Below, piece by piece: positions 57,084 to 64,000 of a DNA stretch of 64,000 nt (its first letter is position 1; each line of letters begins with the position of its first letter). The notes beneath the pieces were generated by a model. That model made no database searches. It was not told where the DNA came from and saw only the letters and a program-made list of their open reading frames with translations. Origin of the DNA: Chitinophagales bacterium (lineage in GTDB: Bacteria; Bacteroidota; Bacteroidia; Chitinophagales; CAIODY01); contig CANGEV010000003.1 of assembly GCA_947452995.1 (NCBI GenBank), positions 62,001-126,000 on the forward strand, read 5' to 3'. The position numbers and the translations under genes were made by a program.

Positions 57084-58036
57084 AATACTTGTGAAGCGAT
57101 TTGTTTCACCGCCTTCACGCTACTCATTGTATAGTAATGAATAATCGGAGCTCCGTTAGCAATTAGCTCTTTCGATTGAGCGGTACACCACTCAATCCCT
57201 GCCTGCATAATCGCCTCTTCATTATGTTTTACCTTTTCAACAGCATTCACCAAATCAGCAGGCAAGTCAATGCTAAACGCTTTTGGTAAGGTCATCAACT
57301 GACGATAGGTCGTAAGCGGCTTCAAGCCAGGTATGATTGGAATATTGATACCAGCTGCACGACAATTCTTGACGAAGTCGAAATATTTTTGATTATCAAA
57401 AAACATTTGGGTCATGATAAAATCTGCACCTGCATCTGCTTTGGCCTTCAAATATTTAAAATCAACTTCAGCATTAGGAGATTCTCCATGTTTCTCTGGA
57501 TAGCCTGCGACACCAAGACAGAAATTAGTTCTCCATGCATCTTGCGACTCTTCAAGATAAATTCCTCGGTTCATGTTAACCGCTTGTTTCAACAAATCAA
57601 TTGCATGGGGATGCCCACCTTTTTCAGGATAGAAATTTGCTTGTCCTTTCATCGCATCACCACGTAAACACAAAATATTCTCAACACCCAAGAAGTCAAG
57701 ATCAATTAGAGCATCCTCTGTTTCTTCTACAGTAAAACCTCCACAGATTAAATGCGGCACGGCATCCACCTTATATCTATTCATGATAGCTGCACAAATA
57801 CCTACTGTTCCAGGACGTTTACGAACCGCAATTTCTTCAAAACGCCCGTCTGACATTTTCTTGAAATGCGTTTCTGCACGATGATACGTGACGTTGATGA
57901 AAGGGGGTTTAAATTCCATGAGCGGATCTAAAACATCCGCAATTGACTGAAAAGATTTCCCTTTCAACGGTGGCAAAACCTCGAATGAAATCAATGGTCG
58001 ACCGTTAGCTCTTTGCAAATGTTCTGATACTTTCAT
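57080..58036 (-). CDS. metF: Methylenetetrahydrofolate reductase
   Basis: A 318-residue flavoprotein reducing 5,10-methylene- to 5-methyl-tetrahydrofolate, the methyl donor for methionine synthase. Family features: ISFEVLPPLKGKSFQSI, PPFINVTYHRAE, KRPGTVGICAAIMNRY, PHLICGGFTVEETEDALIDLDFLGVENILCLRGD, DFIMTQMFFDNQKYFDFVK and IPGLKPLTTYRQL. Family length. It starts 1 base after the gldH stop, so it is cotranscribed with gldH and ricT. Together with ahcY and folP it links folate and methyl-group metabolism. Confidence 0.96.
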   Translation of the reverse strand: MKVSEHLQRANGRPLISFEVLPPLKGKSFQSIADVLDPLMEFKPPFINVTYHRAETHFKKMSDGRFEEIAVRKRPGTVGICAAIMNRYKVDAVPHLICGGFTVEETEDALIDLDFLGVENILCLRGDAMKGQANFYPEKGGHPHAIDLLKQAVNMNRGIYLEESQDAWRTNFCLGVAGYPEKHGESPNAEVDFKYLKAKADAGADFIMTQMFFDNQKYFDFVKNCRAAGINIPIIPGLKPLTTYRQLMTLPKAFSIDLPADLVNAVEKVKHNEEAIMQAGIEWCTAQSKELIANGAPIIHYYTMSSVKAVKQIASQVF

Positions 58037-58037
58037 G

Positions 58038-58541
58038 CTATTTCTTCACTTTATAAGGAGAACCTGGTTCTAAACGAATACCAACAGACATAACAGCGGG
58101 CAAAGGACTTACGCGCATATCTTGTTCAATACTTATTTGATACCTACCAGCTACTTTCCCAAAACTAATATCATGACACCATTGGTGCATCATCCAAACC
58201 CCATTCAACCCTTCGCCAAGCCACTTACCTGAAGGCTCTGCAAGTAAGACATTTTCCCGGCGATGTAAAACTTTTCCTTCTGGCGTTAAGATGTGTAGCC
58301 AAACATATAGGTTCATATAAGGATAGGCCTCCAAATGACGCACATTGATGTAAAGTCGATACGGCTTGCTCGTATCAGGAACTTCGAAAACGAAGTTTGG
58401 CTTAAAATTATAATCCCAATTGTAGCCCGGTACGATGGTATTCTTATCGTAGATTTCATTAGGCGTACAAGCAGAAAATGTTTTGACAAACATTATCAAA
58501 CACAGTACTAGAATGGCACTATGGGTTATTTTCCGGAGCAC
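58038..58541 (-). CDS. gldH: Gliding motility lipoprotein GldH
   Basis: A 167-residue lipoprotein of the GldH family, needed for gliding in Flavobacterium. A GTG start at 58541 gives a 24-residue signal with a lipobox ending TFSAC, so the mature protein starts at Cys25. The body has family stretches GYNWDYNFKPNFVFEVPDTSKPYRLYINVRH and YPYMNLYVWLHILTPEGKVLHRR, and a terminal VGIRLEPGSPYKVKK. Starts further upstream in this frame would lie deep inside ricT and add a long unrelated stretch. The start overlaps the last 23 bases of ricT. Presence of gldH and T9SS cargo suggests gliding or T9SS-linked motility, not proof of it. Confidence 0.8.
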   Translation of the reverse strand: MLRKITHSAILVLCLIMFVKTFSACTPNEIYDKNTIVPGYNWDYNFKPNFVFEVPDTSKPYRLYINVRHLEAYPYMNLYVWLHILTPEGKVLHRRENVLLAEPSGKWLGEGLNGVWMMHQWCHDISFGKVAGRYQISIEQDMRVSPLPAVMSVGIRLEPGSPYKVKK

Positions 58542-59967
58542 TTGGACTAGGTTTTGAATTATCCTGATTGGTATTATTAGGATTAGGGTTTCTGTCGCGA
58601 CGCTGTGGGCGGTTGCGATTATGCTGTGGACGGCGATCACGGTTTTGTTGCGGAGCATTTCCTTGCGGACGTTGTTCTCCGTTACTTGCCGCACCTCCTT
58701 CTACATTAGGCTTAGGCGCTTGTGGTCCTCTATTATCTCGATTATGTCGCTTATCGCGATGTTCTCTTGCTTGTGGGTTATTTGAGGCAGGACGTTGTTC
58801 GCGATTTTGATTCGCGTTAGGATTTCTGCCTTCCCCACCACCACGTTGATCCTTGTTTTTCTTCTTATTACGCTCTGCTGTTTTACGCAAAGACGAGATA
58901 GAAGTCTGCGCCGCCAAATCCACATGTTCTGGTTCTTGATCCGCAGGTGCTTGTAAGATAACCTTCACCTTGTCTAGATCTGCCGCAGGCTTGTTTTGCT
59001 TATTTAATTCAAGAATCTCACGTACTCGTTCGATATTCAACGGATATAACTTTGTAGAACCTGGATAGCTATACCACATTAAGAATTTGAAGATATCTGT
59101 TTTTTGCAGATAAGCATCTCCTCTTTCCGTATGCAACTTATCCGCGTTTTTAGGGAACACTTTTAAGGCATCCAAATAAGTATCTAATTCGAAGTTAAGG
59201 CAGCATTTCAATCGTCCACACTGACCACTTAATTTCGCTTGATTGATAGATAGGTTTTGATAACGAACAACGGTGATATTTACGTTTTTAAAGGTCGACA
59301 ACCACGTTGAGCAACATAGTTCTCTTCCGCACATACCGATACCTCCTACCAAACCAGCTTCCTGACGGGAGCCGATTTGTTTCATTTCTACCTTCACATT
59401 AAACTCACGTGCATACACTTTGATCAACTCACGAAAATCGACACGACCATCCGCGATATAATAGAAAATTGCCTTTCTTGCATCGGCTTGAAATTCAACA
59501 TCGCTAATTTTCATATCCAATTTCAAATTACGCGCAATAACGCGTGATTTAATCATGGAATCTTCCTCCTTTGCACGTAGTTCTTTTAGCTTCTGAAGCT
59601 CTTCTTGGGTTGCAAGGCGAAGTACTTTTCGTTCAATAGTGCGTTCTTGTACATTTTTCTTCTTCATTTGATAGCGAACAAGATCGCCGCTAAGGACGAT
59701 TGTTCCTATATCCATACCTACAGAAGACTCAACACATACAAAATCACCCGTCCCTAACTCCGCGGACGGGTTAAGGTAAAAATCCTTACGTTGGCCATTT
59801 TTGAAGGCAACTTCCACATAAGGATAGCGACTAGCCAGATCACCTACAGGCACATCTGTCAACCAGTCGTAACTATTCATTTTATTGCAAGCTCCGCTCG
59901 AACACGCACCACTATCGCCGCATCCACTTGGTGTTCCACAAGAGCCTCCGCATGATCCACAACCCAT
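58519..59967 (-). CDS. ricT: PSP1/RicT-family iron-sulfur regulator with basic disordered tail
   Basis: A 482-residue protein of the PSP1 family (RicT/YaaT). A Cys-rich N-terminus (MGCGSCGGSCGTPSGCGDSGACSSGAC) may bind a cluster, followed by the PSP1 core (about 40-330) with GMCGRELCCSTWL and GQCGRLKCCLNFELDTYL. The last 117 residues (about 366-482) are Asn/Arg/Gln/Pro/Gly-rich and intrinsically disordered-looking, like RNA-binding tails. RicT in Bacillus works with RicA and RicF in RNase Y-dependent mRNA processing; those genes are not here. The ATG at 59967 begins exactly at the family Cys motif; a TTG or GTG upstream is less likely. Confidence 0.88.
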   Translation of the reverse strand: MGCGSCGGSCGTPSGCGDSGACSSGACNKMNSYDWLTDVPVGDLASRYPYVEVAFKNGQRKDFYLNPSAELGTGDFVCVESSVGMDIGTIVLSGDLVRYQMKKKNVQERTIERKVLRLATQEELQKLKELRAKEEDSMIKSRVIARNLKLDMKISDVEFQADARKAIFYYIADGRVDFRELIKVYAREFNVKVEMKQIGSRQEAGLVGGIGMCGRELCCSTWLSTFKNVNITVVRYQNLSINQAKLSGQCGRLKCCLNFELDTYLDALKVFPKNADKLHTERGDAYLQKTDIFKFLMWYSYPGSTKLYPLNIERVREILELNKQNKPAADLDKVKVILQAPADQEPEHVDLAAQTSISSLRKTAERNKKKNKDQRGGGEGRNPNANQNREQRPASNNPQAREHRDKRHNRDNRGPQAPKPNVEGGAASNGEQRPQGNAPQQNRDRRPQHNRNRPQRRDRNPNPNNTNQDNSKPSPSAPENNP

Positions 59968-60052
59968 TTCCTTCAATACGTTTAATTTCACAATCCCCTT
60001 CCTTTCGAAAGGGCTTACATTCAAATTTAACTAATTTAAGTTATACTTAAGA

Positions 60053-62311
60053 TTAATCTTCTACTGGAATAGATTTACCTTTCTCCATATAGTATTCCAA
60101 ACTATTTTCATGAAGATATTGGTATTCACTCAAGACGCCAAATTCAATCCCATTGATACTTAAGCTGTCACCGCCAACATTACCAATCATTTCTGTAGGC
60201 ACGTTCATCTCAGTCATCAATGCTTCGAAAGCATCTTGATGTTCGGCACGAACAGTAACTACGATACGACTTTGCGCTTCACCAAACAAAAGTGCGTCCG
60301 GACGTAAATTGTCATCACGCATTTCGATATCAGCTCCAAGGCCATTTACCATCGCACTTTCCAAAAGCGTGATAAACAAACCGCCTTCTGAAATATCATG
60401 TGCTGAAGTTACTAAGCCGGATTGAATTGCTTTGCGCATTCCTTGTTGAAGACTGAATTCAGTATTCAAGTCGAAATAGGGTGCCGGAGAATGTTTAACA
60501 CGACAATAGTGAATCAAATATTGCGAAGACGCAATATCATTCTTGTTATCACCTAACAAATAAATCATATCCCCTTCATTTTGAAAGGCAATACCAGTCA
60601 TATGTTCAGGCTTTTGAACCAAACCGACCATTCCGATTGTAGGTGTTGGTAAAACAGGAATATCATTACATTGGTTATAGAAGCTAACGTTACCGCCGGT
60701 TACAGGGGTATCGAACTTTTCGCAGGCTTCTTTCATTCCTAAAATAGCGTTTGCGAAAGTATAGTATACTTCTTCATTGTACGGATTACCAAAGTTCAGA
60801 CAATTAGTGATTGCTAAAGGCTCACCTCCAGAACAAGTGATATTACGCGCTGCTTCTGCAACTGCGATTGCCGTTCCCTTATGCGGTTCGGCATAGATAT
60901 AATACGGATTACAATCAACCGACATTGCGATTGATTTGTTGGTACCTTGCACGCGTACCACCGGAGCTGCGCTAGGATTGTTTGTGGAGCGATTACCTAC
61001 CTGCACCATGCTATCATATTGACGGTAAATCCAACGTTTGCTAGCAATATTTGGCAATGCAGCTATGTGTTTAGCTACGCTTACTAAATCTTCCGGCACT
61101 TCAACCGTTTCCATTTTGAAGTTACGAATGGTACCGAAGTAAGCAGGTTCTTTCATGGCTCGTTCGTATACAGGCGACTCACCGCCTAATACCAAGAAAC
61201 GCGGCGTTACGCTAGCAATCATTTCTCCATTATAGAAATACTCTAATTTCTCTTCTTTGGTTACTTCGCCGATTACAGCACAATTCAAATCCCACTTTTC
61301 GAAAATATCTTCTATTTTCTTCTCCATCCCTTTTTTAGCTACCACGAGCATACGCTCTTGTGATTCGCTTAGAAGGATTTCCCATGCCTTCATATTTTGC
61401 TGACGCGTTGGCACTTTAGAAAGATCGATCTTCATCCCTACTTCACCTTTTGCACTCATTTCAGCTGTCGAACAAATGATCCCTGCAGCACCCATATCTT
61501 GCATACCCGCTACACAGCCAGCAGCAATCGCTTCAAGAGTCGCTTCCAACAATAATTTCTCCATAAAAGGATCACCAACTTGAACGCTCGGTAATTCGTT
61601 AGCAGAATCTTCCGTAATATCAGCAGAAGCAAAAGAAGCACCGTGGATACCATCCTTTCCAGTAGCAGAACCTACGATATAAACTTTAGAACCGGGTTCG
61701 CCAGCTGTAGCAGAAACCGTTTGTCCTACTTTAACAATCCCTGCGCTGAACGCATTTACCAACGGATTGATATTATAAGCTTCGTCGAAATAAACTTCTC
61801 CTCCAACTGTAGGAACGCCAAAGCAATTGCCGTAGTCGCCAATTCCTTTCACCACACCACGCACTAAATGACGCGTATTGAAATGCTTGAAATCACCAAA
61901 ACGTAGAGAGTTCAAAGAAGCAATTGGACGAGCGCCCATTGTGAAGATATCGCGACTAATCCCTCCTACTCCTGTTGCAGCACCTTGGTATGGTTCGATA
62001 GCGGAAGGGTGATTATGCGATTCAATTTTGAACGCACAAGCGTAGCCATCACCGATGTCGACCAAACCTGCGTTCTCCTCACCTGCTTTAGCAAGGATAT
62101 GTTTGCCATCTTTTGGCAACTTCTTCAACCAAAGAATTGAATTTTTATAGCAGCAATGTTCACTCCACATTACGCTGAACATAGACAGCTCTGTGAAGTT
62201 AGGCTCGCGGCCCATCAAACTTTGTATTTTTTCCCATTCTTCTTGGCGCAAACCTAATTCCAATGCACCTTCTAGGGTGGCTTTCTGTAACTTATCGTTC
62301 GGAGTACTCAT
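60053..62311 (-). CDS. purL: Phosphoribosylformylglycinamidine synthase subunit PurL
   Basis: A 752-residue cytosolic enzyme of purine synthesis that converts FGAR to FGAM using ATP and ammonia. It has the length of the small PurL that works with PurS and PurQ, which are not adjacent. Motifs: [97 protein letters not shown] and [22 protein letters not shown] at 62311. It is the first gene of a leftward set purL-ricT-gldH-metF, with 85 bases before ricT. Confidence 0.96.
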   Translation of the reverse strand: MSTPNDKLQKATLEGALELGLRQEEWEKIQSLMGREPNFTELSMFSVMWSEHCCYKNSILWLKKLPKDGKHILAKAGEENAGLVDIGDGYACAFKIESHNHPSAIEPYQGAATGVGGISRDIFTMGARPIASLNSLRFGDFKHFNTRHLVRGVVKGIGDYGNCFGVPTVGGEVYFDEAYNINPLVNAFSAGIVKVGQTVSATAGEPGSKVYIVGSATGKDGIHGASFASADITEDSANELPSVQVGDPFMEKLLLEATLEAIAAGCVAGMQDMGAAGIICSTAEMSAKGEVGMKIDLSKVPTRQQNMKAWEILLSESQERMLVVAKKGMEKKIEDIFEKWDLNCAVIGEVTKEEKLEYFYNGEMIASVTPRFLVLGGESPVYERAMKEPAYFGTIRNFKMETVEVPEDLVSVAKHIAALPNIASKRWIYRQYDSMVQVGNRSTNNPSAAPVVRVQGTNKSIAMSVDCNPYYIYAEPHKGTAIAVAEAARNITCSGGEPLAITNCLNFGNPYNEEVYYTFANAILGMKEACEKFDTPVTGGNVSFYNQCNDIPVLPTPTIGMVGLVQKPEHMTGIAFQNEGDMIYLLGDNKNDIASSQYLIHYCRVKHSPAPYFDLNTEFSLQQGMRKAIQSGLVTSAHDISEGGLFITLLESAMVNGLGADIEMRDDNLRPDALLFGEAQSRIVVTVRAEHQDAFEALMTEMNVPTEMIGNVGGDSLSINGIEFGVLSEYQYLHENSLEYYMEKGKSIPVED

Positions 62312-62394
62312 AATTATTCGAATAAGTGGCGAAAATACGATTTGCGGAGGATATTTTGTAGCTTAATTATTCACAAAGGAGGTATACAATCCGA

Positions 62395-62426
62395 TTGGCC
62401 TTTTTTCTAAGAAAACCTTATATTTG
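62395..62426 (+). promoter_or_regulatory. Promoter of the serine palmitoyltransferase gene
   Basis: TTGG (62395-62398), 20 bases, TATATTTG (62419-62426). The ATG at 62453 follows after 26 bases. Confidence 0.62.
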
Positions 62427-62452
62427 TGGTTCTTAACCAATAATCAGAAAGA

Positions 62453-63727
62453 ATGACAACGGATTTGTTTGCAAAGTTGCGTAAGGATTTAGGTCCTATT
62501 GGGCAACACTCTAAAATGGCACATGGCTATTTTGCATTCCCCCGCTTAGAAGGGGAAATTGGAAGTCGAATGATGTTCAAAGGCAAAGAACGTATTGTTT
62601 GGAGCTTGAATAACTACTTAGGATTAGCGAATCACCCAGAAGTGCGTGCGACAGATGCTAAGGCAGCTGCTGACTACGGCTTTTCAACTCCAATGGGTGC
62701 GCGTATGATGAGCGGAAACAGTAGCATTATCGAAGCTTTTGAGCAAGAATTAGCTTCTTTCGTTCATAAGCAAGATGCTTTCCTTTTAAACTTCGGTTAT
62801 CAAGGGGTTGTATCTGTAATCGATGCAATCGTTAATCGTCATGATGTGATTGTATACGACGCTGAATCGCATGCATGTATTTTGGACGGGGTTCGTTTGC
62901 ATATGGGCAAACGTTTCGTCTTCAAACATAATGACATGGCTTCTTGCGAATCGATGTTAGAAAAGGCGAAGAAAATTACGGATCAAACGGGTGGCGGTAT
63001 TTTGGTAATCACCGAAGGTGTTTTCGGCATGAGTGGTAACCAAGGCAACTTGAAAGGCATTATCGAATTGAAGAAAAAATTCGACTTCCGCTTAATGGTG
63101 GATGACGCACATGGCTTCGGTATGGTTGGTCCGACAGGGGCTGGTACCGGAGAAGAGCAAGGTTGCCAAGATGGCGTTGATTTATATGTCTCTACTTTTG
63201 CAAAAGCGATGGCTTCTATCGGCGCTTTCGTTGCTGGTGATGAAGATATCATCTGGTACTTACGTTATAATATGCGTTCGCAAATCTTTGCTAAAACATT
63301 ACCGATGCCTATCGTATTAGGCAACCGTAAACGTTTAGAGATGTTGCGCACCATGCCCGAGCTTCGTCAAAAACTTTGGAAGAACGTGAAACATCTTCAG
63401 GATGGGCTACGTGCTATAGGCTTAAACTTAGGCACAACGAATACCTGCGTGACTCCGGTATTCTTACAAGGTGGTGTCGCACAAGCAACCCAAATCATTT
63501 ATGATATCCGTGAAAAGCACAATATTTTCTGTTCAGTAGTAACGTATCCAGTTATTCCAAAAGGACAAATCTTATTGCGTTTGATTCCTACGGCAGCGCA
63601 TACTGAACAAGATATCGAATTGACGCTTGCTGCGTTCAAAGAGGTTTACGAAAAGTTGAATTCTGGCGCTTATGATGGCGATGAGGAAGCAGCTTTGAAG
63701 AAAATGTTTGAAGCGGTTCAATCTTAA
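62453..63727 (+). CDS. Serine palmitoyltransferase-like PLP enzyme (AONS family)
   Basis: A 424-residue alpha-oxoamine synthase. Key residues: H140 that stacks on PLP (YDAESHACILDG), the DDAH segment at D217-H220, and the Schiff-base lysine K251 in VSTFAKAMASIGAF. The long C-terminus and the start LFAKLRKDLGPIGQHSKMAHGYFAFP match Bacteroidota homologues named serine palmitoyltransferase, the first enzyme of sphingolipid synthesis (serine plus palmitoyl-CoA to 3-ketosphinganine), rather than BioF or KBL. Bacteroidota make sphingolipids, so this fits the phylum. Substrate not proven by sequence. A SDR-type gene follows in the opposite orientation. Confidence 0.85.
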   Translation: MTTDLFAKLRKDLGPIGQHSKMAHGYFAFPRLEGEIGSRMMFKGKERIVWSLNNYLGLANHPEVRATDAKAAADYGFSTPMGARMMSGNSSIIEAFEQELASFVHKQDAFLLNFGYQGVVSVIDAIVNRHDVIVYDAESHACILDGVRLHMGKRFVFKHNDMASCESMLEKAKKITDQTGGGILVITEGVFGMSGNQGNLKGIIELKKKFDFRLMVDDAHGFGMVGPTGAGTGEEQGCQDGVDLYVSTFAKAMASIGAFVAGDEDIIWYLRYNMRSQIFAKTLPMPIVLGNRKRLEMLRTMPELRQKLWKNVKHLQDGLRAIGLNLGTTNTCVTPVFLQGGVAQATQIIYDIREKHNIFCSVVTYPVIPKGQILLRLIPTAAHTEQDIELTLAAFKEVYEKLNSGAYDGDEEAALKKMFEAVQS

Positions 63728-63743
63728 GATCCTTCTCAACAAT

Positions 63744-63780
63744 AAAAAAATCCCTGTCGTATTCGAACAGGGATTTTTTT
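63744..63780. terminator. Bidirectional terminator between spt-like gene and SDR gene
   Basis: AAAAAATCCCTGT (63745-63757) pairs with ACAGGGATTTTTT (63767-63779) with T-runs on both strands. It serves both convergent genes; the tail on the plus strand reaches the SDR stop codon. Confidence 0.88.
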
Positions 63781-64000
63781 TTAGCCTTTATAATTCCATT
63801 TGAATATGGTAAACAATACACGCGGAAAAAAGCGCACCATAAAATGATTGGCGAGGCCAACTTTACTATGCAGTTTCCAATATTTCTTTCTCTTCAATTG
63901 CTTTAAAATACTTGAAGCGGTAACCTGACGAGAATTGGTCAGCAAGGAATTTCTCCGAGGAACATCCACGGGTTCTCCGCTTGCGTTAAGTGTTTTCTTC
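63781..64000 (-). CDS. Probable short-chain dehydrogenase, C-terminal part
   Basis: The last 72 residues or so of a protein running off the right window edge. The reading frame is open to base 64000 and the residues before the first visible start read KKTLNASGEP, so the true start is outside. The pattern LLTNSRQVTASSILKQLKRKKYWKLHSKVGLANHFMVRFFPRVLF resembles the C-terminal helix of classical SDRs, in which a VAxxIL segment is followed by a basic stretch and a hydrophobic Phe/Pro-rich end. If so, it could reduce the 3-ketosphinganine made by the convergent enzyme, which is inference from position. Confidence 0.5.
   Translation of the reverse strand, partial: KKTLNASGEPVDVPRRNSLLTNSRQVTASSILKQLKRKKYWKLHSKVGLANHFMVRFFPRVLFTIFKWNYKG

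Noticed and set aside
1-64000. tRNA, rRNA, CRISPR, prophage or insertion sequences
   Set aside because: No cloverleaf, spacer-repeat array, transposase or integrase sequence was seen in any intergenic or coding segment.

Overview
The window is chromosomal DNA of a moderately AT-rich member of the phylum Bacteroidota. Several independent signs support this: proteins with type IX secretion system (T9SS) C-terminal sorting domains, a GldH gliding lipoprotein, two PorG-like (DUF6089) barrels, SprB-type repeats, a BatA/MoxR pair, the folP / DUF1599 / BT_3928-like neighbourhood, a sphingolipid-type serine palmitoyltransferase, and promoters of the Bacteroidota form (TTTG, about 19-20 bases, TAnnTTTG) with almost no Shine-Dalgarno sequences. 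The genus cannot be fixed from the sequence alone. No tRNA, rRNA, insertion sequence, prophage or CRISPR array was seen. Genes are densely packed and the window is mostly core genome.

Layout. 1-5.2 kb: the 3' end of gpmI, then a leftward set with a SurA-like chaperone, a MoxR ATPase and a BatA-type membrane protein. 5.2-16.3 kb: cell-envelope region with a large M1 peptidase, a UMF1-family transporter, two tandem PorG-like barrels, and a beta-barrel plus 1027-residue TPR pair. 16.4-20.1 kb: a DoxX/BT_3928-like protein, DUF1599, folP and an orphan rfbB. 20.2-27.1 kb: a tight leftward operon parE-parC-J-domain membrane protein-murQ-phosphodiester glycosidase. 27.3-36.8 kb: a lipoprotein and a multidomain secreted M4 metalloprotease, two transporters, an S41 protease and YceI. 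36.8-43.3 kb: rimP-nusA-infB behind a strong promoter and a terminator-like leader hairpin, then cdsA and a ComF-type phosphoribosyltransferase. 43.3-48.5 kb: ftsK, a polyprenol-phosphate mannosyltransferase-like enzyme, a DnaQ-type exonuclease and a bacilliredoxin. 48.5-53.6 kb: a small T9SS cargo protein, truA, and a 1120-residue LamG/SprB-repeat T9SS protein. 53.6-62.3 kb: ahcY and metF (methyl cycle) around a seven-haem cytochrome lipoprotein, then gldH, ricT and purL. 62.4-64 kb: serine palmitoyltransferase and, convergent to it, the 3' end of a probable short-chain dehydrogenase.

Themes. Much of the window serves the envelope and the T9SS (cargo, PorG-like barrels, GldH, SurA-like chaperone, large periplasmic TPR protein). 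A second theme is information processing (topoisomerase IV, FtsK, RimP/NusA/IF2, TruA). The observations most worth following are the terminator-like hairpin in the rimP-nusA-infB leader, ten-base-phased ATTTTAG repeats before the lipoprotein/M4 protease pair, and several genes whose TAnnTTTG-like box lies only 3-6 bases from the start codon, which suggests leaderless transcripts. I found no clear multi-gene system that looks wholly undescribed.
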